The notes beneath the pieces were generated by a model. That model ran no database searches. It was not told the DNA's origin and worked only from the letters and a program-made list of their open reading frames with translations. Below are positions 8,563 to 15,867 of a DNA stretch of 36,115 bases, piece after piece (position 1 is the stretch's first letter; every line of letters starts with the position of its first letter). The position numbers and the translations under genes were made by a program. Source of the stretch: Methylophilus sp. (GTDB lineage: Bacteria > Pseudomonadota > Gammaproteobacteria > Burkholderiales > Methylophilaceae); assembly GCF_008015755.1 (NCBI RefSeq), contig NZ_SSGF01000032.1:1-36115 (forward strand), read 5' to 3'.

Positions 8563-8568
8563 TATAAT
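8563..8568 (+). promoter_or_regulatory. -10 element TATAAT upstream of the PIMT-like gene
   Basis: A consensus TATAAT lies 35 bp before the ATG of the methyltransferase gene. No convincing -35 element is seen at 16-18 bp spacing, so this is a tentative promoter for the PIMT-tolC unit. Confidence 0.4.
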
Positions 8569-8603
8569 ACGGCTTATCAACAATCGATATTGGGATTCAA
8601 GAC

Positions 8604-9260
8604 ATGACAGATCAGGCAACCGCACGTTTTAACATGATTGAGCAACAGATTCGTACCTGGGAGGTGCTCGACCCGCAAGTATTGGCGACGCTGAACAATA
8701 TGCCGCGCGAAGCCTTTGTGCCCGAGGCCTATCGCGGCCTGGCATTTGCCGATATTGAGGTGCCATTGGCGCATGGCCAGCAAATGCTGAGCCCTAAAGT
8801 TGAGGGGCGTTTTTTACAAGCGCTGCAACTGCAAGCCAAAGACAAAGTGTTATTGATAGGCGCGGGCAGTGGCTATCTGGCAGCCCTCATGGCGCAACAC
8901 TGCGCGCAAGTCACCGCGCTGGAAATCTTCCCAGAGCTGTGTGCAAAAGCCACGCAATCACTGACCAAACAAGGCATTCAGAATGTGCAAGTGCTTGAGC
9001 TAGACGGCCACAACGGTTACGAATCGCAAGCCCCTTACGATGCGATTGTGTTTACTGCCTCCAGCCCGGTAGAACCTGAAGGTGTGCGCTACCAGCTCAG
9101 CATTGGCGGCCGGTTGCTCATCGTGTTGGGCCAAGCCCCGGTGATGCAAGCCACCCTGATTCAACGCCTAGCCGAGCATAGCTATAAGCAAGATGTGCTG
9201 TTTGAAACCAGCCTGGCAGAAATGCAACATGCGCCGCAAGCGCAAGCGTTCTCATTTTAA
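8604..9260 (+). CDS. pcm: Protein-L-isoaspartate O-methyltransferase-like protein
   Basis: A 218-residue SAM-dependent methyltransferase of the PIMT family, whose classic members methylate isoaspartyl residues to start repair of damaged proteins. The N-terminal region NMIEQQIRTWEVLDPQVLATLNNMPREAFVPEAYRGLAFADIEVPL is typical. The SAM-binding motif I is VLLIGAGSGYLAALMA and an acidic ribose-binding position follows in VTALEIFPE. The usual substrate motif around T-I-S-Q-P is altered to QQMLSPKVEGR, and the C-terminus is short, so genuine isoaspartate repair activity is uncertain. The gene is 12 bp upstream of a TolC gene, an association I recognise from other betaproteobacteria. No strong ribosome site is seen before the ATG. 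Confidence 0.85.
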   Translation: MTDQATARFNMIEQQIRTWEVLDPQVLATLNNMPREAFVPEAYRGLAFADIEVPLAHGQQMLSPKVEGRFLQALQLQAKDKVLLIGAGSGYLAALMAQHCAQVTALEIFPELCAKATQSLTKQGIQNVQVLELDGHNGYESQAPYDAIVFTASSPVEPEGVRYQLSIGGRLLIVLGQAPVMQATLIQRLAEHSYKQDVLFETSLAEMQHAPQAQAFSF

Positions 9261-9272
9261 AAAGCAACCGTT

Positions 9273-10619
9273 ATGTCACTCACCACTTTGTCCCGGTTAT
9301 TAATGCTTGTGAGCAGCCTATGGCTGCCAGCGCAGACATCGGCCGCAGGACAAAGTCTGGTCGACATTTACCAGGAAGCCAAAGCCAACGACCCGGTGCT
9401 GGCTTCGGCAGGCAGCGCCAATCAGGCCGCACAAGAAATCATTGAGCAGGCCAAGGCAGGTTACCGCCCTTCTGTAAACTTTACCGCAGGCGCCAACGCC
9501 AATCGCACCGATTTAAAAATTGTTGGTAGCCAGGCGCCGTTCCCGGGCGGGCGCAATAACTATGAAGGCTACCAGGCGCAGCTACAAGCCAGGCAACCGA
9601 TCTTTCGCAAAGAAAATCTGGAGCGCATTGACCAGAGCAAAGTGCAAGTCAGCATTGCCGACAAGCAATATCACCTGGCGCAACAAAACCTGATGTTACG
9701 CACCACCCAGGCCTATTTTGAGGTGTTGCTGGCACAAGACCGCATCACGCTGATGGCCGCGCAAAAAGCGGCTATTCAACGCCAGTTGCAACAGGCCAAG
9801 GCCAACTTTGATGTAGGCACCGCCACCATCACCGACGTCAACGAAGCGCAAGCGCGGGATGACCTCATCGAGGCCCAAACCTTATCGGCTGTGAATGACA
9901 TGGAAATCGCCAAACGCAGCCTGCAGGCGATTACTGGCAAATTGCCCGAACAACTGGCCAATGTACGCGACGATATTCAGATCGCGCCGAGCCTGAAACC
10001 CATGCAGGAATGGCAAGACGTGACCAATGCCAGCAACCTGACACTCCAGATTCAGCAAGAAACGGTGCAGGTGAATGAAAAGGATATTGAAATCGCGCGG
10101 GCCGGGCATTACCCAACGGTGGATGCCGTAGCGAACTATCAGGATAGTTACGCCAACGGCGGCCAGTATGGGTTTGGCGCCGATCTGAAAAGTGCCAGCA
10201 TAGGCGTGGAAGTTTCCGTGCCACTCTACCAAGGGGGCGCAGTCAACTCGCGCGTGCGCCAGGCTGCTTATAACCGGCAAAAAGCGCTAGATGACCTGCA
10301 AAACACCATGCGCCAGACTTCTCTAGAAACACAACGCGCCTACCTCAACCTGAGCACCAGCATTGCACAGGTCAAAGCCTTGGAACAAGCGCTCAAAAGC
10401 AGCCAAAGCCAGCTCGACTCCACCAAATTGGGCTACGAAGTCGGCATACGTACCAGCGTCGACGTGCTCAATGCGCAACAACAGTACTACAGCGCCAACC
10501 GCGATTTATTGCAGGCGCGCTATAACTACCTGGTCAATATCATCCGCCTCAAAACCGCGAGCGGCATCGTCTCCGAAGCCGACTTACAAGACATAGACCA
10601 GCAACTCGCCAAAAGATAA
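9273..10619 (+). CDS. tolC: TolC family outer-membrane channel protein
   Basis: A 448-residue outer-membrane efflux or type I secretion channel. A Sec signal peptide occupies about residues 1-25 (LLMLVSSLWLPAQTSAAGQ). The two structurally repeated OEP halves are visible: the first around LVDIYQEAKANDPVL...AYFEVLLAQDRITLMAAQKAAIQRQLQQAKANFDVGTATITDVNEAQA, the second around ARAGHYPTVDAVANY...LDSTKLGYEVGIRTSVDVLNAQQQYYSANRDLLQARYNYL. The repeated V/I-G-T/I-x-T-x-V-D/N-V motif is characteristic of TolC. It closely follows the PIMT-like gene and could serve as the outer channel for the RND pump upstream, though this is inference. Confidence 0.95.
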   Translation: MSLTTLSRLLMLVSSLWLPAQTSAAGQSLVDIYQEAKANDPVLASAGSANQAAQEIIEQAKAGYRPSVNFTAGANANRTDLKIVGSQAPFPGGRNNYEGYQAQLQARQPIFRKENLERIDQSKVQVSIADKQYHLAQQNLMLRTTQAYFEVLLAQDRITLMAAQKAAIQRQLQQAKANFDVGTATITDVNEAQARDDLIEAQTLSAVNDMEIAKRSLQAITGKLPEQLANVRDDIQIAPSLKPMQEWQDVTNASNLTLQIQQETVQVNEKDIEIARAGHYPTVDAVANYQDSYANGGQYGFGADLKSASIGVEVSVPLYQGGAVNSRVRQAAYNRQKALDDLQNTMRQTSLETQRAYLNLSTSIAQVKALEQALKSSQSQLDSTKLGYEVGIRTSVDVLNAQQQYYSANRDLLQARYNYLVNIIRLKTASGIVSEADLQDIDQQLAKR

Positions 10620-10623
10620 GCCC

Positions 10624-11178
10624 ATGAAATCTGCGATTGCCAGCACAGATGCCGTTTGGATGTTGATCGACGTACAAACGCGCCTGTGTTCCGTGATGCC
10701 AGAAGCCGCCATGGCAACGGTCATCAATAATATTCAGCGCCTGCTGCAAGGGGCGCAGTTACTGAATATTCCACTATGGGTCACCGAACAATACCCGGAA
10801 AAACTAGGCGAGACGTTGCCAGCGCTGCAAGCCCTGCTACCCGAATACACCCCACGCACCGCCAAACTCGCCTTCTCCGCCTGGCATGAACCTGCCTTGC
10901 AAGAATCCTCCATCAGCGTCGCGCCGCAAGTCGTACTATTTGGCCTAGAGACACATATCTGCGTACTGCAAACCGCCCTGGATGCACTCGCTGCGGACAA
11001 ACAGGTGTTTATCGTTGAAGACGCCGTGATTTCACGCAGTGAAGCCAACCGCCAAAACGCGATTGAACGCCTGAGCGCGGCAGGCTGCATCATCACCAAT
11101 ACCGAATCCATGCTGTTTGAACCGATGCAAGGTGCGACACATGCGCAGTTCAAGGCGATTTCGGCGCTGATTCGTTAA
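10624..11178 (+). CDS. Isochorismatase-family cysteine hydrolase
   Basis: A 184-residue alpha/beta hydrolase of the isochorismatase-like group (YcaC subgroup). The expected catalytic triad is visible as Asp16 ([10 protein letters not shown]), Lys81 (TAKLAFSAW) and Cys113 ([16 protein letters not shown]), with the usual cis-peptide-type context before the cysteine. Members hydrolyse amides, isochorismate or related small molecules, and many have no known substrate. The start is only 4 bp after the tolC stop, so it likely shares that transcript. The function in this operon cannot be read from the sequence. Confidence 0.9.
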   Translation: MKSAIASTDAVWMLIDVQTRLCSVMPEAAMATVINNIQRLLQGAQLLNIPLWVTEQYPEKLGETLPALQALLPEYTPRTAKLAFSAWHEPALQESSISVAPQVVLFGLETHICVLQTALDALAADKQVFIVEDAVISRSEANRQNAIERLSAAGCIITNTESMLFEPMQGATHAQFKAISALIR

Positions 11179-11195
11179 TACTGCCGGTACGCCCC

Positions 11196-11534
11196 GTGAA
11201 TCAAATCGAATGGAACGACTTTACCAAAGTGGAGTTACGCATTGGGCGCGTGATTGCAGCCGAAGTATTTGCCGAGGCTCGCAAACCGGCTTACAAACTG
11301 CAGATCGACTTTGGCCCAGAGATCGGCGTGCGTAAATCAAGCGCCCAGATCACCGCTCTTTACACACCAGAAAGCCTGATCGGCAAACAAGTGGTCGCCG
11401 TAGTGAATTTTCCGCCCAAACAAATCGGACCGTTGATGTCAGAATGCCTGGTGACTGGCTTTCATGATGCGGATGGAAGAGTGGCCTTGTGTGTACCGGA
11501 ACATGAGGTGCCGCTTGGAACAAAACTGCTATAA
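11196..11534 (+). CDS. csaA: CsaA-type tRNA-binding domain protein
   Basis: A 112-residue protein consisting of a single EMAP/Arc1p-like OB fold (tRNA_bind domain), colinear with Csa[36 protein letters not shown], then the hallmark [10 protein letters not shown] and [23 protein letters not shown]. CsaA binds tRNA and was described in Bacillus as a chaperone with export-related activity. The start is a GTG; no ATG lies further upstream in frame close to the isochorismatase stop, and the length agrees with the family. It is 17 bp downstream of the hydrolase gene. The next gene is convergent, 22 bp away, with no clear terminator between. Confidence 0.95.
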   Translation: MNQIEWNDFTKVELRIGRVIAAEVFAEARKPAYKLQIDFGPEIGVRKSSAQITALYTPESLIGKQVVAVVNFPPKQIGPLMSECLVTGFHDADGRVALCVPEHEVPLGTKLL

Positions 11535-11556
11535 GCAGTACCTATAAAACCATTCG

Positions 11557-12945
11557 TTATCGCTTTAACTCGTCAAATTTTTCAGCCATTGTCGGATTAC
11601 CTTTAGTCAGCTTCTTAATGGTCACATCTTGAGCTTTGTCATTAGCTAAACGTAGGTTGCGGCTAGTACTGAGCAATGCATCTTTGGTTTTTTGGAGATG
11701 ATCGATAGATTTATCAATCTCATCAATTGCTTTTTGAAAGTGATTCGAGGCGAGTTCATAGTTACGAGAAAACGCGGTTTTAAATGACTCTAGCTCAGTC
11801 TCAAAATTGGTGATATCTATATTTTGTGCTCTGACGGTCGCCAATTCAGTTTTATATTTCATTGAATTTAATGCGGCATTACGCAACAGCGTAATCATCG
11901 GGATAAAAAACTGCGGGCGTACCACATACATTTTAGGGTAGCGGTGGAACATATCGACGATGCCAGTGTTATAAAGCTCGCTCTCAGGCTCCAACAGTGA
12001 AACCAGCACGGCATACTCGCAACCCTTCTCGTTACGGTCTTTATCCAGCTCTTTTAAAAAGTCTTCGTTTTTGCTTTTTGTAGCAGTAGTATCACTCTCG
12101 TTTTTCATCTCGAACATTATCGAGACAATCTCGGTACCACCGTCATCGTGATCTTTAAAGATATAGTCACCTTTGCTAGCGCCTCGAGCATCGTTGTCTT
12201 TCTCAAAATAAGCTTTAGGGAAGGCTGTAGCACGGATACGGTTAAACTCTGTTTCGCAATGTTGCTCCAGCGTTTCACCCACCATTTTGGTTGAGAGCTT
12301 CGCCTTCAAATCCTTCAATCGCTCAATGGCGTCATCGCGGTCTTTTATTTGCGTTTCGTATTTGTCTTTTAGGGACTTTTCAGCCAACTCTTTTTCAAGA
12401 GCGGCACGGACCAAATCGCTTTTGAGTTCATCACGCTCTTTTTCAACCTGGCTCACCGCCTGATTAATCGCCAGTTTCTTTTCAGTTTCAATGGCTTCCA
12501 GCTTTGCTTTTAAGCTTTGGATTTCACTGTCTTTGGCTGAGGTTGTTTTTTGAATCTCATTCGTGAGCTTTGCTTCTGCCAAATTAGCCACACTAGCAAC
12601 TTCTTGTTTTGCCTGAGCAAGCTGGTTCGCCAAAACATCACGTTCTTTTTCAACCATACTTAACGCTTGCGTCACCGCCAATTGCCGAGCAACAGCTTCA
12701 GATTCGAGCTTAGTTTTCAGTGATTGAATCTCGCTGTCTTTTGCTGTAGCGGCTTGTTGCAATTCGCTAGTGACTTTGGTCGTGGCCAATTCAATCGCAC
12801 TTTGTTTTTCCTTTTCAGCCAACTCTAAGCGTTCATGCAACTGATGCTCAAAATCGCTATCGCGCACTTGTTTGAGAATATCAGCGTAACCAGCCTCATC
12901 AATTTTGAAGGCCTTGCTACAATGTGGGCAGATGATTTCGTGCAT
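11557..12945 (-). CDS. DUF2130 domain protein with zinc-knuckle-like N-terminus, coiled coil and nuclease-like residues
   Basis: A 462-residue protein. Residues 3-13 contain a CPHC pair resembling half of a zinc ribbon. Residues about 30-220 are a long charged coiled coil containing a tandem repeat of 69 residues: [10 protein letters not shown] occurs at 68-77 and again at 137-146, with flanking similarity such as [16 protein letters not shown]. The globular DUF2130 region (about 222-360) includes [24 protein letters not shown] and [12 protein letters not shown]. The series Asp260...Glu279-x-Lys281 resembles the D...ExK core of PD-(D/E)XK nucleases. A second coiled coil closes the protein. 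The coding sequence is visibly AT-richer than its neighbours, suggesting transfer. It is 13 bp downstream of a small ORF and may be transcribed from the nikR promoter. The biological role is unknown; a DNA-processing or defence role is speculation. Confidence 0.9.
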   Translation of the reverse strand: MHEIICPHCSKAFKIDEAGYADILKQVRDSDFEHQLHERLELAEKEKQSAIELATTKVTSELQQAATAKDSEIQSLKTKLESEAVARQLAVTQALSMVEKERDVLANQLAQAKQEVASVANLAEAKLTNEIQKTTSAKDSEIQSLKAKLEAIETEKKLAINQAVSQVEKERDELKSDLVRAALEKELAEKSLKDKYETQIKDRDDAIERLKDLKAKLSTKMVGETLEQHCETEFNRIRATAFPKAYFEKDNDARGASKGDYIFKDHDDGGTEIVSIMFEMKNESDTTATKSKNEDFLKELDKDRNEKGCEYAVLVSLLEPESELYNTGIVDMFHRYPKMYVVRPQFFIPMITLLRNAALNSMKYKTELATVRAQNIDITNFETELESFKTAFSRNYELASNHFQKAIDEIDKSIDHLQKTKDALLSTSRNLRLANDKAQDVTIKKLTKGNPTMAEKFDELKR

Positions 12946-12958
12946 TATTTTGTGATCC

Positions 12959-13177
12959 TTAAGCAGTTGTAACTACATTTTCTTCATGATTGTTTTCGAT
13001 ACCCATCATCATGTTGTAATGCCCTTGTTGACCAGATTTATTAAAAATTTCCTTAAAAACATCTAGGTAACTTGCATTTGTTTGTTCGCCATAACTCACA
13101 TATAAATCATTATGAATAGAGTGAGAGCCGTCGTTTACCTTTACAGGCATATTGAACAAGTGGAGTATCTCAATCAC
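12959..13177 (-). CDS. Small unrecognised protein overlapping the nikR stop
   Basis: I do not recognise this ORF. If it starts at the GTG whose last bases form the nikR TGA stop (GTGA overlap), it encodes 72 residues beginning [16 protein letters not shown] and ending [12 protein letters not shown]. It is rich in Asn and His, soluble-looking, and has no signal or membrane segment. The frame stays open upstream inside nikR to 13240, giving a 93-residue version, and an internal ATG at 13150 gives a 63-residue version. None has a strong ribosome site, so translational coupling to nikR is the best reason to choose the GTG. The ORF ends 13 bp before the DUF2130 start and shares its AT-rich composition. 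It could be a real small gene or the remnant of a larger one whose 5' part was replaced by nikR. Confidence 0.5.
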   Translation of the reverse strand: MIEILHLFNMPVKVNDGSHSIHNDLYVSYGEQTNASYLDVFKEIFNKSGQQGHYNMMMGIENNHEENVVTTA

Positions 13178-13578
13178 CGCGGAATAATATGCACCTTCGC
13201 ATGCGTCACGCCCGTCTGTGACGAGATCGCATTCACGCACGCTTCCACCTCGGCAATTTTGCCTTTCAATATCACCGTTTCCATACAGTTATCATGATCT
13301 AAATGCACATGCTGGGCAGTGATAATCACGTCATGATGGTCGTGTTGTAGTTGATTCACCCGGCTGGCGAGTTGCCGCTCGTGGTGGTCGTAGACGTAGC
13401 TGAGTGAGGCGACGCAGTCTGCTTGTTGGTTGTCGGCATTGGCAATCACCGCCTCATCAAGCGCTTTGCGCACGAGGTCACGAAAAGCCTCAGAGCGATT
13501 GACATAGGCTTTGACGGCGACCAGTTGGTCAAAGGCATCGGCCAGGTCATCTTCGACCGAAATAGTAATGCGGCGCAT
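13174..13578 (-). CDS. nikR: Nickel-responsive transcriptional regulator NikR
   Basis: A 134-residue ribbon-helix-helix repressor, normal for the family. The N-terminal DNA-binding ribbon-helix-helix is RRITISVEDDLADAFDQLVAVKAYVNRSEAFRDLVRKAL. The C-terminal ACT-like domain carries the square-planar nickel ligands: by alignment with E. coli NikR (His76, His87, His89, Cys95) these are His79 (QLQHDHHD), His90 and His92 (QHVHLDHD) and Cys98 (NCME). NikR binds nickel and represses uptake genes. The gene directly follows a TonB-dependent receptor on the same strand, but a strong hairpin with a T-run lies between them. No nickel ABC transporter, urease or hydrogenase is in the window. Confidence 0.95.
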   Translation of the reverse strand: MRRITISVEDDLADAFDQLVAVKAYVNRSEAFRDLVRKALDEAVIANADNQQADCVASLSYVYDHHERQLASRVNQLQHDHHDVIITAQHVHLDHDNCMETVILKGKIAEVEACVNAISSQTGVTHAKVHIIPR

Positions 13579-13605
13579 ACACTCTCTCTACTATGTTTAA
13601 GCGTT

Positions 13606-13641
13606 AAAAAAGCATGCGCCTTATGAAAGACGCATGCTTTT
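13606..13641. terminator. Terminator between the TonB receptor and nikR
   Basis: Arms AAAAGCATGCG and CGCATGCTTTT pair perfectly over 11 bases with a 12-base loop. On the minus strand the stem is followed by a run of six T, ending transcription of the TonB receptor before nikR, which then needs its own promoter downstream of it. Confidence 0.85.
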
Positions 13642-13669
13642 AATATACCGCAATATGGCCTGCTACAGC

Positions 13670-15733
13670 TTAGAAGTTGTAGGTTAAGGTCAGGCGCGCT
13701 GCGCGTGGTTCTACCGGGTGAAAGTGCTTATCTGCTACGGGGGTGGTTTCGCCGCGCAGTTGCGATTTGTAGTAATAGTCGATATCGCTGGCTTTGCAGT
13801 TAAACAGATTAAACACATCCAGCGTCATGGTGGTTTTTGGGTTGATGCGGTAGCCAACGCGTGCGTAGGTGAGGAAGGTTGAATTGGAACGCACTGAGTT
13901 ATCTTCAATCAGTGGTCTTGGCCCGAAATAGCGCAATTGCACACTGCCAAACCAGTTGCCCCAGTTGGTCACGGTGGCACCTAATGAAGCCACTTTATTG
14001 ATAGCGCCAGGGATATATTGGCCAGCAGGGTCTGTGTGCGTAAAGCGGGCTTTTGAAAGAGCGAGGTCCATATCTAACAGCAACCAGTCGCTCACGACAT
14101 AGTGGTTGTTCCATTCGACGCCATAACGGCGGCTGGCGCGGCTGGGCTCGGTTTCGCCAGCGTCACCGACAAACACCAGCTCAGAATCAATGTCCAGTTG
14201 CCACACAGCGAGCGAGCTTTGTAAGCCTGGAATCCACTCGCTACGCACACCCACCTCACTGCCACGCGTGCCGACCAAGGGCGTGACAGGCGATGCGGGG
14301 TTGCCATTGGGCAAACGGGTTTGGGTAGTGCCACGCGCGTCGTTGCTGTGAAACCCTTTGCCGATATTGTAGAAAAACTCGGTGCTGGCCCAAGGCCCAA
14401 AGATCACCGACAGTTTGGGCGAGGTGATGCCATCGCTGGTCGTGCCAGAATTACCACTGAGGCTGCTTTTGACGTCAAACTGATAACGGTCGTAGCGTAC
14501 GCCAGCCAGCGTGCGCAATTTTTCATGCCACCACAGGGTGTTTTCCGCAAACAATCCGGCACTGCTTTCTTCGACCTTGTCAGAACGGATCAGCGACAGG
14601 CGTTGCGTCTGCGCGCTGTTGTAGAGCGCGACTGGCGACAACTTGTCGTATCTGGTTTGCAGGCCGAGTTTGCTTTCCATCGTCATCCCGGCGAGCTCGC
14701 CCAGCCACGACTTGCTGGCATTCACGCCGAGCATGGTGCGCTTTTCGCTCTGGTTAAACTGGTCGCCATTCACCGGATCGTTGAGAAAATAGGTGAAATT
14801 GCTATATAAATCGAGTGCCGAGCGCACCGCATAAGCACTCACCTGCCAGCTACCTTGCTGGTCGCGATGCTGCTTGGCGAACGACACACTATAGCGAGAA
14901 GAATCACCACCATCGCTGGGGTCTACCGCGTCAAAGCGCCCCAACTGCCCGCTACGCAGGGCGCGCAACGGAATCTGGTCGGTCGAGTTCCACTGGTTGT
15001 GATACGCCATGGCGGTTAACGTCATGCTGTCATGCGCATCGCCTACACTGTAGCGCAATAAGCCATTGTATTTTTTAACGCCTTCGGCCACCTGCCAGGG
15101 CCCATCGTAGTGATTCACATCCAGCGCATAGAGCAAATGCCCGTCTGCCACAGCTAGCGAGTTTGCCAGCAATAATCGCTGGTAATCATAACTGCCCACC
15201 GTGAGGCTGGCGATACCTTGCGGTAAGCGGTTGACCAGGTGCATACGCGCCACGCCCGCAGACGAAAAATCCCCTTCTTCTGCCGAATATGGCCCTTTTT
15301 TATAGTGCAAATGGCTGACCAGCTCGGGGATGAGGAAATTTAAATCGGTATAGCCCTGGCCATGGGCATGGGTGCGCATATTGACCGGCATCTCGTCGAT
15401 ATAAGTGACGAAGTCGGTGCCATGATCAAGGTTAAACCCGCGCAGGTAAAACTGGTTGGCTTTACCGCTGCCGCTATGCTGGGTCACGATCATGCCGGGT
15501 ACAAATTCAAGAATCTCGCCTGTGCGCGAGATCGGCCGATTTTTAATCAGGCTGGCGTTGACCTTGCCCTCACTGGCCGCGTCCGAGGTACCAACGGCAT
15601 TATCGTAGTGCGCGCGCACCTCTACCGCTTGCAGGTCTATCGCTTCATTGGCCTGTACGAATGTGCTGGTCAATACGCCAGCCATTAGATAGGACCAGGC
15701 GAAATATCGTGTGATTTTTTTATAATTATTCAT
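13670..15733 (-). CDS. TonB-dependent outer-membrane receptor (nickel or related metal suspected)
   Basis: A 687-residue receptor with a Sec signal peptide ending near FVQA (about residue 28). The plug domain spans about 35-165 and includes SRTGEILEFVPGMIVTQHSGSGKANQFYLRGFNLDHGTDFVTYIDEMPVN and the His-containing loop MRTHAHGQGYTDLNFLIPELV. A long beta barrel ends in the aromatic-terminated strand LTLTYNF, as required for outer-membrane assembly. The TonB box is probably near IDLQAVEVRA. The neighbour on the same strand is nikR; comparative work on nickel transport has linked such receptors to NikR control. Substrate assignment therefore rests on context, and I saw no convincing NikR box. No good ribosome site precedes the annotated ATG. 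Confidence 0.93.
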   Translation of the reverse strand: MNNYKKITRYFAWSYLMAGVLTSTFVQANEAIDLQAVEVRAHYDNAVGTSDAASEGKVNASLIKNRPISRTGEILEFVPGMIVTQHSGSGKANQFYLRGFNLDHGTDFVTYIDEMPVNMRTHAHGQGYTDLNFLIPELVSHLHYKKGPYSAEEGDFSSAGVARMHLVNRLPQGIASLTVGSYDYQRLLLANSLAVADGHLLYALDVNHYDGPWQVAEGVKKYNGLLRYSVGDAHDSMTLTAMAYHNQWNSTDQIPLRALRSGQLGRFDAVDPSDGGDSSRYSVSFAKQHRDQQGSWQVSAYAVRSALDLYSNFTYFLNDPVNGDQFNQSEKRTMLGVNASKSWLGELAGMTMESKLGLQTRYDKLSPVALYNSAQTQRLSLIRSDKVEESSAGLFAENTLWWHEKLRTLAGVRYDRYQFDVKSSLSGNSGTTSDGITSPKLSVIFGPWASTEFFYNIGKGFHSNDARGTTQTRLPNGNPASPVTPLVGTRGSEVGVRSEWIPGLQSSLAVWQLDIDSELVFVGDAGETEPSRASRRYGVEWNNHYVVSDWLLLDMDLALSKARFTHTDPAGQYIPGAINKVASLGATVTNWGNWFGSVQLRYFGPRPLIEDNSVRSNSTFLTYARVGYRINPKTTMTLDVFNLFNCKASDIDYYYKSQLRGETTPVADKHFHPVEPRAARLTLTYNF

Positions 15734-15768
15734 ACGAGGGCATTATGCGGCATCGCACCACATTGGCC

Positions 15769-15778
15769 TATACGTATA
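15769..15778. promoter_or_regulatory. Palindrome TATACGTATA upstream of the TonB receptor gene
   Basis: A perfect 10-base palindrome 36 bases upstream of the receptor's start codon. It could be part of an operator or promoter; it does not match the known NikR consensus half sites. Confidence 0.25.
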
Positions 15779-15827
15779 TTGACGCAAACATATTCCTGAT
15801 GGCCGATGTGCATTGAACCCAGGCACA

Positions 15828-15853
15828 AAAAAGCCCGCTTGCGCGGGCTTTTT
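15828..15853 (-). terminator. Rho-independent terminator of pnp
   Basis: AAAAAGCCCGC and GCGGGCTTTTT pair around TTGC, immediately downstream of the pnp stop in its reading direction. It is symmetric enough to act in both directions. Confidence 0.9.
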
Positions 15854-15867
15854 GTTTGCTTAACGAC

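Noticed and set aside
13178..13240. N-terminal extension of the small ORF inside nikR
   Set aside because: NikR is complete and well conserved across this stretch, so the extra frame is probably fortuitous; the GTGA overlap start is preferred.
14321..14809. 162-residue plus-strand frame opposite the TonB receptor
   Set aside because: It is a shadow of the receptor's coding strand with no recognisable family or ribosome site.
15709..15735. Possible NikR box (GTGTGA...TCATAC) at the start of the TonB receptor gene
   Set aside because: One half site is imperfect, the spacing is 15 instead of 16, and the element lies within the coding start, so it is not convincing.
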